Below, piece after piece: positions 19,080 through 30,985 of a stretch of DNA of 59,956 nucleotides. The first letter of the stretch is position 1. Each line of letters starts with the position of its first letter. This DNA is from Bremia lactucae (Eukaryota > Oomycota > Peronosporomycetes > Peronosporales > Peronosporaceae). A program made the position numbers and the translations under genes. The stretch is taken from the NCBI RefSeq assembly GCF_004359215.1, contig NW_027152195.1, positions 135,864 to 195,819 on the forward strand. The letters are read 5' to 3'. The notes beneath the pieces were generated by a model. It worked only from the letters and a program-made list of their open reading frames with translations, had not been told where the DNA came from and did not search any database.

Positions 19080-22024
19080 TCATACTGCTTGTGGTGCCTA
19101 CTGCTGTGAACGGAATATCTTGCTCACGCATAAGGATCTGATAGAATCTATCGATCAGATCCATTGACGAAAATACATTACTCTTTGACATACCTACAGT
19201 ATTTTCGTCTTTTCGTGGTATAGGCGTTTGAGCCGGTACCGTTGCAGCGTTCAATTAGTTGAACGCATGCACAATCCGCCACCCCCTGTTGCTTTATGCA
19301 CACCGAAGGTCGGAGAGCTATGTAGAAAAGTTGATTCCCTCACATGGCCCGCTGCTAAGCGTTCGGCAAGAATTGTCGATCGCTAGTACTTGTCCACGAG
19401 ACAATGGTCATCGCTTCATGATACAGTATTTCGGGCCTGGGATTAGGTCGATTTCGTGTAGAGTGCCTTTATCCTTAGGCAACTCGCACGGCACTGATTC
19501 AGGGAAGACAACCTTAAATTCTATTAAATCCTTTTATCGAGGGTTTGTCTTCAAAGACTCCCAGGTTTGGGACGTAAGACGGTCAATCCGAGTCTTCTCA
19601 TCGAGGACACTTTCGTCCATCGCTGAGCTGCTGAGAACCCATTCATTCTCAGGAAATACTATTGCCGACCGAATATCGGCCACGTTGTTGTCATCTGTGA
19701 CAAGTACGCAGATCTGCTTGACTTTGCCACTACTCAGACCACGCAAGAACATTTCGGTTCAAGCGATGGCAATTCAGTTATCTCCAAAGTTACTTCGGAG
19801 GCGCTATTCGATCAAGTGTATAAGTGCCTACACTTCATCCATTGTTTACTAAGACATTTATTGTCTCAATTTCTTCTTTGAAACCTATTTCCAAAGGCAC
19901 CTGGAAACCTTTGACCACAGATTCCCGGGGACTTATTCCTACAGAATTATTTGGGGAGTATCCTCCCCAACTGCCTCTAGCTGTGGTTGCGCTACCACAG
20001 CGAGATCCTCTAGGATCGACTCTCCCGTCGATCAAGGACTTCCGCACTGTCTCTTATCGACGGGCGTTTCAAGCTTTGTTGGATGTTGCTTTTCAAGCAA
20101 GAGTCCTGTTTCGTACCACTAGCTTATTCGAGTGATCGAACTTCGACGCTGCGTGTGCATGTACACAGCTGGCGGTAACTTTATCCACGTCACAGTGGTG
20201 GACCTTCGACGCTACCTGTGCTTGTGCACAGCTGTCGGGATCTAACCCCACATATTCACACTGAGGTCTTGTGCAGTATGCAAACGACCGGCCCACAAAT
20301 GAGGCCATCGCACTCACTCGTAGGACATCCACACGCTTGTGGACGCTCCAAGACGCTCATCAGTTGGCCATCTGATGAACGAAAGACAGGCATCGTCACG
20401 GCTTGATGCTGCCAATTTACACATGGCTCGTATTTTCTGAGCCATGGTATTCCAAGGATGACATCAAATTTGTCATCCAAATCTAGTACGAAAAGATCTT
20501 CATCGTACTTCTTACCCTTAAAAAAAAAAACGTGTATTGGATACCAACTACACTCATCTTTTCTGTCACGGATGCGCCTGTTGGTAAGCGCTGTCATCCT
20601 CGTTAGAAAGATATCGCGCTCAAAAAATTTGAGTCTGTGATCTTCGAGCGATTAGCTTTCAATATAATTGTTTGACGCCCCACAATCGACTAGGGACTTA
20701 AGTGGCAATTTATTTGAAAATTTTGTTTTCAGGGTGATGATATTAACCTTATCCTCTGGGGCAGTTACACACAAAGTTTGTGTGTGAGGAACAACATTCG
20801 TCAAAAGGCCTGCATATTTTGACGTTGCAGAATTAGTAGGGCGTCTACACCTAGTGATCCCGACCGTTTTTTTTTACGATACGCTTCGCCGTTGCGATTT
20901 CGCAACAGCGCCGGATTCGCGTCCTCCGCAGTTCCTAGCGAGAGGTCGGTCTTTTCGCTCAGTGATTTTAGGCACTGGCCTTTGGGGCGCTACACTCGTA
21001 GGCGTAGTGGCCCGTCTTTTGACAACGATTGCATTTCTGCAGTCGTATGTAACTTGAAGAGCGAGGTTTCTCACACTCTACATACGAGAGGTCCACGGGC
21101 TCTGGACCTCCGTTTTCTTGTCGTCTCGGTGGACGATAAGCACCAGAGTGGACGAAAGTCTGTTTCAGGCTGAAGTTTACAAAACTCGCTTGCTCGAGCG
21201 ATTATAGTTCAAGCCGAAACAGGTGAGTCTTAACAGGACCGTCTGCAAGACCTTTAATAAACACAGTTACCTGTATTTATTCATCAATTGGATGACTCAT
21301 GGTACAGCTGACCAGGTATAATGTATGCTGGGCATAAGCGTGAAGGTCACGCTTGCTCTGCTTCAAATGCAGGAGCTCGGCTTGAGCCCTAAATTCGGCA
21401 CGTGGCGACTCAAAGGTTTGTCTGAGTCGGTTTTTTTAAGACCTCATACGACCCAAAGACTAATAAGTTGTGAAGCTTGAGCCTTAAGTCCCAAGATCTG
21501 GCACGTCCGGCTAAAATGAACATGCCAAAATTCACTTTTGTCGCATCATTCACTGATACGGCAAGCTTATATGGCGTCGTCTGATTCGACGAAATGGAGT
21601 CGCCTTCGACTGCCTTGAACTTAGAGATTTCGAGTTTTAAACTTTCGGGTCGTCGCGAATGCGTCGACCAATTACCAGCCTTACATGCTGCTGTATCAAC
21701 AGTTCCAATTGTTGAAGACGCTGTTCTCTCAGCACCTCCGCGTGTTGGGAGCCTTGCTGGTGAAACAAGGCTACTTTCTCTATGGCCCCGTCTGTTCATG
21801 CCATGTGAACTCGGCTATAGTTGCATGTTCTCATCTGTTTGTAGGGAGAGCAACATCGCGCTAATGACTGGTCCGCCTAAGTTCGAACTTATACGTTCGA
21901 CCGATCTCCATTCAAGGTCGCTCAAATTAGTAAATCCTTCACGCGTGGCGTGATAGCCTTCTCGAGTGGTTGGGAAGATCCCTCCTTCTTCATCGAACAT
22001 GTCAATGTTTGATGGAACGGGCAT
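19080..22024 (-). pseudogene. Gag-pol of element E, broken
   Basis: Gag starts at 22024 (MPVPSNIDMFDEEGG) and continues in shifted frames with the core motif FILAGRARSWDLRLKLHN near 21500. The protease region has LVDCGASNNY near 20690, where the active-site triad reads D-C-G instead of D-S/T-G, then DVILGIPWL in the frame 20256-20597. Reverse transcriptase begins with HEIDLIPGPKYC (about 19440), GWRIVHAFN (about 19280) and SSMDLIDRFYQI (about 19160). Stops and shifts are frequent. No integrase is present. Confidence 0.7.
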
Positions 22025-22058
22025 AGGTCGTTGAACGGACTACGAAGTGCTACCAGTT

Positions 22059-22562
22059 GAAACGGGGTACCTTTTGCTAGTACTGATCAGTACAAGTTAA
22101 CCTTACCCTTACACTGATTATAGTGTAGGTGAGGTCCTCTGTACTTTGTGTACGTGAAGTTTCGAGGCAGATTTCTATGAAGCTAAGGGTCTTTAGCTTA
22201 AAGGTCTAGACTAAGGCTTTGGAATTGAGAAAAAGTAGAACTGTATTAATATATTTACTTTCCCACGTAACGATCTTCTATCTACTACTGAACTTATTAT
22301 ATAAATAGCTTACTCAGTATGGGGCCTCATTGCGCACTTCACAATCGTGTCTTATAACGATTGGCGGGGTTGATTCAGACTTAAATCAACCAATCAACAG
22401 AGCCAATGTCTGATTGCATCAATATTACCCAATTTGGTAATATTGGAACTATTTAAGTCAAGATTATAAACGTGTACTTCTTTATTTATTTTTGCTCATA
22501 CGAAATTAAATTTAACAATTCCTTATAGGAAATAATATTTATGTAACGGGACACCCCGTTAC
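22059..22562 (-). repeat. 5' LTR of element E (LTR family 2)
   Basis: 504 bases. As written it runs from TGAAACGGGGTACC to CACCCCGTTACA. It is the uninterrupted counterpart of 13228-17016 and shows no MULE at the equivalent position (about 22283-22310). Confidence 0.8.
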
Positions 22563-23133
22563 AGTCGAGCTTTTTAATTATTCGAAGCATTCCATGTGTA
22601 CTGGCGTTTCTAGAGGATAATATCACGTAATTCACTTCACATTGCGTATGCAGGCTTAAAAAAGTGGACGTCCAGATTGATCATTGAAAAGCTTAGCAAA
22701 TGGCTTACCTTACCTCCTCTAGCTCCGATTTGTCGGTAATCTGGTACTGTAGCATCTTAAGACTTCCTTTAACGGGGTGTATCGGTACATGAAATTAACA
22801 CTTATAGTTTGTTAATTAAAATATCATCTAAAAGGTAGATACTATTTGGAGAATATTACTTTACATAGTAATAATCGAAAAGCTTATTTATTGGTAAATA
22901 TACGCCATTATGTGTGCTCCGCGGTCCAGCCAGCGCTGGATGCGCGCAAAGAGAGAGACAGATAAGACTTTATTACTAGTTTTATATTAGTTTATACTTA
23001 AGTTAGTATTAAATAGATATGAACATAAAAACTTAGATATATTCAATACAGTTTTTAACCCTCTTTAAAGCAAGTGTTTTGAAGAGAGTCTTCCTGTGCA
23101 CGTAGTAGTGTACGTGAAGTGACATGAGGCACC
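22563..23133. other. AT-rich spacer, probably LTR debris
   Basis: No credible coding frame. From about 22768 the sequence (TTTAACGGGGTGTATCGG...) and the AT-rich body up to GAGGCACCTGTA resemble a truncated LTR of another family, but its partner was not found. Confidence 0.35.
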
Positions 23134-23620
23134 TGTATCGGAGCTACCTCGCTCCTAAAGTCAGAGGAAGAATTTTAGGATCATAGAGTCTCCTAATTCT
23201 ATTGAACCAATGGGTTTATCGACGCAGGGAGTCGTACAAGCGATAAAGCTAAATGAATCCTAGTTCAAGGGATTCAGGGGCTCGTAGAACCAAGTGGTAA
23301 GTAGTGCCCAAAAGGATATACCTTAGAAAGGCTTCTATTTCTTACAGATCAATGCGCAAGCCTTAGAATGGCACTTAACGCTTTAAGATCAAAAGGAAAA
23401 CTGAACTTTATTTTAATATTTATTTAAATCCAAAAACCTTACCCTACCTGACTTAAAATAGATTTCGGCCGCCATTTTATATCTGGCGGCGACCACATTT
23501 GTTACTCATACTAAATGGGATTTAAGTAACTAACTATTTTAGAATAGGATAAAAAAGTATTCCACCCATAAAGTAAATGTACCACAACAACGGTCTACAT
23601 CCGATGTGTGCTCCATTACG
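23134..23620 (-). repeat. 3' LTR of element B (LTR family 1)
   Basis: On the minus strand it starts CGTAATGGAGCACAC and ends CGATACA, so both terminal motifs have mutated from TGTAATGGGG and CGCTACA. It contains the family's inverted motif CCGCCAGATATAAAATGGCGG in diverged form. Confidence 0.8.
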
Positions 23621-23730
23621 CCCTCCCCCATGAGACTGTTCACACTTAGTGACAAACATTGCTTAATTTCCTCTTTGAGGTTGAAAACTTAACAGCTAAC
23701 CGTTCAGTTGTGTTTTTCTTTTTATGTCTC

Positions 23731-25031
23731 ATGACAATTAAGCGTGAGTCACGGACTCTTAGCACCTTCCTCGACGATGAGGGGAGGGTAAACTTTGAAT
23801 TTCACTCTCCATCAGAGGAGGAGGAGGAAGAGCGTCGTTCTCTCACGCCTTCTCCTCCGAATGAACGTCGGCGGGCCCCGAATCCGTTCCCAGAACGTGG
23901 TCCCGCTGATGTATTAACTGCATTGAGCAGGACACGGGACCCTGGGTCCAACATCATTACGAATCCGCTTGACGAAGCGCAAGAGCGAATAATTTTCAAA
24001 GAGGAAAAAGCTCGTCGTCGAGCTGCCGAGCTAGCGAAAGCTAAAGCTCATAGTGAATCTAGATTCACTCCGCTTAGTGCGGACGAGCGTCTCAAAGAGA
24101 TAGCGGGTCATAGCTTGGCCATCTGGTTCTCCGGTGACCCGGCGCGGACGCCGGAGGAGATCGCTGCTCACGACGCTCTTCATGAGCAATACCTTACGCC
24201 AAAGGTAGTGACGAAAAGTCAGTATCTGACGCGTTTACGTGATCAAGCCCGTGGGGCTTCGGTGACCTCCATGAGGGAAATTCCGATTGTTTTGTTTCCA
24301 AACGAAATAAGGAGTGAAAACGAAGTCTCATTTAAGAACTGGGTCCACCGGGCCCGCCGCCTTCGTAAAATTTGGAATATCAGCGAGTCTGAGAATGTGG
24401 CTGATGTTCGTTTGAGACGAGAAATTCGTTTCGATTTCGCCAAGCTTAAGGCCAAAGGCTAGTTACGTTTGGCATTTATGCCACAAAATGAAGAAAGGCC
24501 TAGCCAATATTTTAGTGCTTCGGTTGACCGTTCAACCATGGATCGAAACTGCACTGAGGCTATAGATCCAACTAATCCCACGTTTAGTGGTGGGAAGCGT
24601 TGTTTGACGCGAGTTGACCCTGAACTTGGCACTCAAAAACGTCAACGGCGTAAGGGCAATCTTGCCGAAGCGGTATCTCACACTCCCAAGAGTTTTCAGA
24701 AAAGGGGTACCCTAGCCACTGCACCAGATACTGGTATTGGCCCTTACGACAACGTCGCTTTATAGTTTCTCCACGCGAAACTGAAGGTTCCCCCGCGCAT
24801 CAAACAGTGCGGGAGGGGGCCGAACTCTCGGTGGAGGCATTTGATGCTCTGAAGCACGAGGTGCAACTTTTTCGTGAGGTCCTTGCTCGGGTAAAGAGCA
24901 CCTTTGAGGCGGTTCAGAACCGTCTTTCGCTGCTGGAGCGTCAACAACCTCGTTTAGACGGCCAGCTGGACATCCTGGTGAGGATGCAGCAATCTGAGGC
25001 ACGACCGCCTGTCTCGGCGCAAGCTTGCTAG
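23731..25031 (+). pseudogene. aORF of element B, longest copy, two breaks
   Basis: Starts at ATG 23731 (MTIKRESRTLSTFLDDEG), 110 bases from the 3' LTR, and runs about 1.3 kb antisense to the element. Residues 1-80: acidic and Arg/Pro-rich, probably disordered. About 80-130: helical and charged (FKEEKARRRAAELAKAKA). About 140-245: conserved segment (PARTPEEIAAHDALHEQYL, RSENEVSFKNWVHRARRLR). A TAG at 24460 replaces the CAG seen in A. The frame continues to 24765, then a shift leads into a coiled coil (24870-24990, LARVKSTFEAVQNRLSLLER). The part after 24584 overlaps the chromodomain and pol linker on the other strand. The role is unknown. Coiled coil plus basic segments suggest a self-associating or nucleic-acid-binding accessory protein, but that is inference. 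Confidence 0.6.
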
Positions 25032-28000
25032 GAAGGTTTAGCGTGTAAGCTAGGCCCTTCTTGGCCACGACCGTAAACAGTCCAATAAAGAGCGGGCGCA
25101 ATTTGGTCTTGAAGACAGCGGAAACCATGTTAGTAGGTAAGTTTTTAGCGTTTAATAAAACTCGGTCTCCGACCATATAAGAATTAATACAGCTTCTGCC
25201 TTTGGCATCTGCTTGTTCTTTTTGTTTGCCTTGGCTATCAGCCATCGTGTCCCTTACATGCCTCAAGACACTAAATCGTGTCGCGAGAAACTCGCTTACT
25301 TTTTTCCGTAACAGGGCTGATATCAGCAAACCTATCGGCTAATACTCCCCCACCAAGCCCTGAGCCACGCAGTGAAATCGTTAATAGAACGCATGGGTGG
25401 GTGAGACTATTGACATAGAACGGAGTATAGCCTGCAAAGGCATGTACAGCGTTATTCAACGCAAATCCTACCACTGGGCGCATTGAGCTACAGCGCTTTA
25501 GCGTTTGTACACACACGTAAAACGTCTTCAATGAAGCGATTGACACGTTTAGTTTGTCCATCGGTCTGCGTATGGTCCGTGGTGGACATGTCCAATCTGG
25601 TGCCAAGCACCCGGAGAACTGATTTACAGAATTTACCCGTGAAACAGGGGTCCCGATCAGAGACAATTGCCACTGGCAAACCGTGATGTCAAAACACGCG
25701 ATCGATGAACAGCCTTGCTGTGCCTATACCATCAATGGTATCTGGCACAGCCGCTAAGTGAGCTATTTTGCTCAATAGGTCAACAAAGACCACTATGCCA
25801 GAGTTACCGGCCGAATCTTTCCGTAGACCGAAAAAAATCCATATTAATGGACTCCCAACACCCTATGGGTACGGGCAGACTTGCCAGTGGTGCAGCAGCA
25901 CGGGCCGAGGGTTTATCCTGTTGGCACGTTTCGCATGTGCGAACATATGTGCTGACCCGTTTATAAAGTTTCGGCCACCAATAACTCTGGCTAATAGAGC
26001 CGTAGGTCTTTTCTCGACCAAGATGACCACCAAGGACAGTATCGTGTGTATTTGATACTTTAAATCCTCATCATGAGGAACAACGACGCGCGGAGGACCG
26101 CAGCGTCCATGCAATAAAACAATAGGTCGTCATCGATAGAAATCGATGTAACCTTGCACGCGAACGTGCCGACAAAAATTGAAACCCGAGTCAAAATTTC
26201 TTAAGGCTCGTAGCAGAGCTACACACTGTTCATCCTTGGCGTACGCCGAACGGAGAAAGTCAGTAATAGGCGACACGATAGTCGTTAAGTGAGAGAGCTC
26301 ATAATCCGGCCTGCGTGATAACGCATCGGCCAAAGCATTCTGCTTGCCAGGCTTATTTCACTCGAAGTTGTATTCGGCGAAAAAGGATAGCCATCAGGCC
26401 ATTAGCTGTGATAGATGGGGCGACTTGGTCGCCGTGCGTATTGACGCGTGATCTGTATATATCAGAAACGGCTTAGAGCCGAGCAGATGGACTTTGAATT
26501 TGACGAGAGCATACTTCATAGCAAGTAACTCTTACCATGAACTGGGTAGTTCTTTTCCGCAGCTTTAAGCTGTCTAGACTCGAACGCAATAGCACGTTCA
26601 CGCCCATCAACATCTATTTGTAACAGAGCACTGCCAATGGCAAAGCTCCAAGCGTCACAGACGACACTGAAAAGCCAATTTGAATTTGTTATTGCTAGGA
26701 TCGAGGCACAGATAAGACTATTTTTAACTGCTTGAGAAGCATTACGTTCTGTGCTCCAGCACCATTCTGTATCCTTTTTAAGGAGACTAGACAATGGCCT
26801 AAGCCATATCAGCGTAATTTTCGCTATATCTGTGTAAATAATTGGCGAGACCCAACCACTTACGCAAATCCTTTTGGTTTTTAAAAACCGCCAATCTACT
26901 ATGGCTTTTACCTTAGCGGGGTCCACTTTAAGGCCTCGCTTTCCAATGAAGTATCCTAAAAAAGGAATTACGTCTGCGCCAAAAATGCATTTAGATGCAT
27001 TGGCATACAATTTGTTTGTGCGCATGCACTCGAGCACTGCTCGCAAATGGTCTAAATTGTTTTCCATATCCGACCGACCTTGCTCCGCACGACTATGGAC
27101 AAAATGTCACCAAAATAAGTCTGTGCATAACCTCGATGTGGGCGGAAAAGTTGTGTCACTAGACGATTAAATGTTGCCGGGGCGTTGGAAAGCCCTTGTG
27201 GTATAACCAATCACTCCCAAATCATACCACTTGGGAGGCTAATCGCTGTAAGCGGGATATCGCTAGCTCGCATGGGCAGTTGATAGTAACAATCGACTAA
27301 GTCAAGTGCACTGTACATTGTACATTTCACCATATTGTTCTGAAGAACACCCTCTCTAGGAATGGGGGTTTTGTGCTGGTGTAGTAGCAGCATTAAGCTT
27401 ATTATAAGCATGTACAATGCGCCATTTACCATGGCTTTTTAACACAAAGTCTCGCGGGTTGAATGGGGAGATTTGCTCTCTCGTCCCATTCCCGCCTCGT
27501 GCTTAGCACGGAAGAAATCGCCAATGATTCACACTGCTCCCTTGGTAAACGCTATTGTCTTGTGACACAGTATTAAGTTCCCGGAACTAAGTCAATTTCA
27601 TGACGAACACCTCTATCCGGAGGTAAAACAGATGGTGAATTATTACATACCACATTTTGGAATTCCTTAATCTAGGGTTAAATAGGATCCGTAGGATCTT
27701 AAAGGATCGATGACCCATTTCGCGCACTAAGTGCAGCTTCTGTGTCATCCAGGAAAAAAGCTTCGTCTAGAAGTGACGAAGAATTTAATTTAATTGTTGG
27801 TCGAATGACCACCATCTCAGATAAGTCTTAGCTTTTAAGGCTCGGCCGCACTCATCGATAGACATTTTGTCTAGCTCTAAAAGAGCATGTAACGAAGGGA
27901 TTACCGCAAGGCTAACTTCTCCCGCAAGTTACCGGTTACACCATTTACAAGCGTGTGTAATTGCTCACACGTATCACTTTGTGAGGTTATAACCGCTTCG

Positions 28001-29105
28001 AGTCTCCCCTGTCTTGGAGTAAAGACGAACGGCCTCTTAGAGGCCGGGACATTCACGTCCCCGAATTTTCCAGCCTTAATTGGTTCTATACAAGACATGG
28101 TGTCTAATTTGACATCCGACAAGGAGTTAGGTAACTTAGCTTCCTTATCCAGCGAGCGTTTACGTGTCGCTTCACGTGCATTAGAAGGGTTTGACCCGAA
28201 ATGCCCTGGCAAACCGCCAATAGTGTCACTATTGACATTCAGTATGGTGCCACCTCGGCCGACCACACTCGGTGGATTTAGACGTGCCACTCCACGTATT
28301 CAGGCATATTGCATCCTTGATGACTCGGCCTTAGGCCAGCAATGCGTTCAGCATTTAATTAAACGCTCTCACAACGAGTGTCACTTGACGGAGCACGTAC
28401 CGTTCCAATTCCATCTTCTGAGTCGGACTCAGAATTAATGTTTTTAACATTAGAGTATATTAACTCAGACATGCCAATGTCGAAAACACTGACAGACTCA
28501 TTCAATGATCCACGCCAATAGCGCTTTTGTTGCCTAGCAAAGGTTGGTTCATGACTCTCTAAAACTTCGCTAGGAGTGTTGCGCGTGGCGTTTAAGTTCT
28601 TAGACCTCCAATCGATCCATAGCTCATGGCGTTCAAGCCAGGCCATACCAAGAATGAGATCGTATCTCGAATTCAAATCAAGGACGAGACAGCGTTCCAT
28701 ACTATCAAAGTCCTGAAACATTATACCTAAGTTCAATGGAACTTTGGGAACAGTGACACGAGTCCCAGTCGCTAAGCGAACAGTGATCGTATCACCTCCA
28801 TGCGCTTTAAGCACCCCAACGTATTGTTGACTTCCTTCAAGGGAAAGGCGTCGAGCATAATTGCAAGACGCTCCTGAGTCAATTAAAATTGACCACGGCT
28901 TATCAAAGCCCTTTACAGTCGCTTGAGCGACTAACAAGCCAGGCTTGTACTGTCGCCCCGTGCCATTAAGCACCGAGCTAATTGGGGCTGGGTTCTGTTT
29001 ATTCTCACCTCCTAGAGGTTCAACAGAGCCTAGGTCTTCCCCAGTAGGGCACCCCGCACCTACTGGGTATCGACGTTTTCCCGCACCGTACCAGATTTCT
29101 GGCAT
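24584..29105 (-). pseudogene. Pol of element B, broken
   Basis: Protease frame 29105-28359 with ILIDSGASCNYARR and DLILGMAWLERH. Spacer 28290-27901. Reverse transcriptase around 27430-27100 with SALDLVDCYYQLPM, a TGA after MIWE, and YFGDI where element A has YFDDI, so the catalytic Asp pair is damaged. RT thumb and RNase H 27067-26516 (LFSVVCDAWSFAIGSALLQ). A segment with MADALSRRPDYELSH (26333). Integrase zinc region near 26000. Core 25680-25480 (SDRDPCFTGKFCK, TDGQTKRVNRF). C-terminus, linker and chromodomain (YLVQWLGYPFSENSWE) ending at 24584. Frameshifts after YF.DIL and before the chromodomain are the same as in element A. Confidence 0.8.
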
Positions 29106-29114
29106 AGGTCGGAG

Positions 29115-30066
29115 TTGATGCTCTTTCTAGTTTTACGCATATTTTGTAGAAAACAGGCCGGACGTAAATGTTTCGTGCTTCCGAAAATATCTGCGGATGA
29201 TCTTATGCTGTTCCACAGCTTGAAAAGCCTCTTCTCCTTCCTCATCGAGGCTTGGATCCATGAGTTCCGGTCTATTAGACGGTGCCCATATGCTCGAAGA
29301 GCTTGTTCGGTAAACAGGCGTGCTAACATAAGCAGTTTTAAAGTCGAACTCAGCGGGTAGCGCTATGGCAACTGCCTCTTCGAAAGTGGCAGGATGAGAT
29401 CGGAATAATTTCGCCCGGACAACGCCCTTAAGACCCCCATAAAGACTATTACGATAATTGCTTCTTGCACTGGGTCTTGATGCATAGATGCAATAAGGGT
29501 TTTCAAATTCTGGACAAAGTCCCCTAGGGTTCGTTTACCCTGTCGAGTCGCTAGGAGCCGTGCTCTAATGCAGAAAGCCTGATTAGGCGGTGCAAACATG
29601 CTAGTCATCTGCTGTTTCAGCGAATCCTATGAGGGAAAAGCGTCGTTTATGGACGTACTGCACGATAGTGCCCACTCGATCGCTCTACGTCCGAGTTTGG
29701 AAATGGCCATAGCCACCTTTTGCCGTTCTGTTAAGGACAAGGCATAATCAACTGACAATTCCATCTGCTTAATCCAAAAAGGGAGATTTTCTCCCTCTTT
29801 TCCTAAAATGTCTTCACATTTACAGCTAGAGGGCGAGCCTTCGGCTCTGAGCCAGGTACAGAGATATACCGGGTTGGCATAGATGCCGCTAAGTGGTCCT
29901 GTACCTGACCGATCAGGGGGGCTTATCGCATGAAGGCTTTAAGCCTTGCATGCAGGACCTCTGGTCCCTGGGAGATAATGAATTCCACGTGTTCAAGCCC
30001 AAATAACGTTTTGAGCTTGTCATAAGCTGCGCGTTGCGCTTCTGACAGATCTCGAATCTTTTTCAT
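29115..30066 (-). pseudogene. Gag of element B, with in-frame stop and frameshift
   Basis: ATG 30066 opens MKKIRDLSEAQRAA, homologous to Gag of element A. A TAG near 29630 sits at the same codon as the TGA in A, where Trp is expected. The next part (29608-29363, MTSMFAPPNQAF...LLATRQGKRTL) shifts frame before the segment 29329-29115. Confidence 0.7.
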
Positions 30067-30144
30067 TTTCGTTCGTGAGGGTTTAGTCTTGCAAAGACTC
30101 AGGCGAAGATTGACGACTAGTGCTACTAGGTGTAACGGAGCTAC

Positions 30145-30611
30145 TTGCGGGGTGCCGATAACCTAAAATGGGGTGCCTTAACATTTCCCTAATTTAATCC
30201 ACTACATTATTTTCTCTTGTAGAAAATAATATTGATTATTCCTCTTATTAGAAATAATATAATTTAGCGAACACCCGTTACGGGTAAAAAATCAGCCTGT
30301 TTTTAATTTGTATATAGCTGGGCATACCTTACACTAACTTGTAGACGAAGATCTTGATAGCTCTGCAAGGTTGCATCTTAGAACTGATTGTTTAATCAAG
30401 CTTGAATCTATATCTCGACAGAAAGGGTTTTCGTATCCAGTAGTGCGTAGACCTGACGTCTTTGAAATTACCACCGCATCGCTCCGAACGTCCTTTACAG
30501 ATTTGATAGTGACTGTGATTGCGAAAAGTTGTGTTGCTATTTGATTAGTCGATAGGGCACACAAATACAAAATTGAAGTGGAAACAATTCTCGACAATAG
30601 ATTCCTTGTCT
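30145..30611. other. LTR debris and 3' flank of the Dad2-like gene
   Basis: 30145-30290 resembles the AT-rich end of an LTR of the family 2 type (TAGAAAATAATATTG... to AACACCCGTTACGGG). 30290-30611 holds no supported gene. The long minus frame through 30334-30993 is mostly read-through of the intron and 3' flank of the gene at 30612-30930. Confidence 0.45.
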
Positions 30612-30930
30612 TTAAGGTGAAGCTCGAATAAGATTCTTCTCTGGATTCAGCTTTCCTGCCAGAGCTAAAGCATTTGATTCCGATCCGACTTTGGATATGG
30701 CAATGACGCTGGACCAATTCTCTAGCACGTGTAATGACGCTACAGAGTACACGACACCAAATGTTAGCCTGTCCCACGTGCTCAATCTTTCGACCACTGC
30801 TCGCACTCTCATTCTGTTGATTCATATGAAGCAGCATCCGATTTATATTTTCCAAATAGCGCACCAATTCCGCTGATGAGTCTCGCAGCGCTTCTAGCGC
30901 CGCCACTTCTTCATGTTTGCTGCTTGTCAT
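30612..30930 (-). CDS. DASH complex subunit Dad2-like protein, two exons
   Basis: Dad2 is a small subunit of the DASH/Dam1 ring that couples kinetochores to spindle microtubules. Exon 1 (30930-30795) starts MTSSKHEEVAALEALRDSS and contains SAELVRYLENINRMLLHMN. An apparent 55-base intron (30794-30740, GT...AG, with a branch-like GCTAAC) leads to exon 2 (30739-30612) with ASLHVLENWSSVIAIS. The exons join in frame to give 87 residues, close to the family length. The pattern of an N-terminal helix with a Leu/Ser core, then V-L-x-N-W followed by an I-S motif, fits the Dad2 family. The gene is divergent from the apyrase gene. The intron was placed by eye, and its donor (GTCGAA) is not a strong consensus. 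Confidence 0.6.
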
Positions 30931-30985
30931 TATTGCTCCAGTATGTCGTGAGTGTACCACATAGCTAAATACCCTCAAGTTTCGA

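Larger units (their letters stand above)
19080..22562 (-). mobile_element. Ty3/gypsy element E, 5' part only
   Basis: Reading on the minus strand: 5' LTR 22562-22059, a primer-site motif TGGTAGCACTTCG right after it, gag (from 22024), protease, and the start of reverse transcriptase, ending near 19080. The 3' part and 3' LTR are missing. The copy is heavily decayed. Confidence 0.75.
23134..30144 (-). mobile_element. Ty3/gypsy chromovirus-type element B, inverted sister of A
   Basis: Minus strand. The end of the 5' LTR survives only as a stub (30131-30144), followed by a primer-site-like TAGTAGCACTAGTCG, gag (from 30066), pol (29105 to 24584), the aORF on the opposite strand (23731-25031), the purine tract GGGGGAGGG and the 3' LTR (23620-23134). 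It retains the RNase H to integrase stretch that element A lost. Several stops and frameshifts are shared with A, others are private. Confidence 0.85.
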
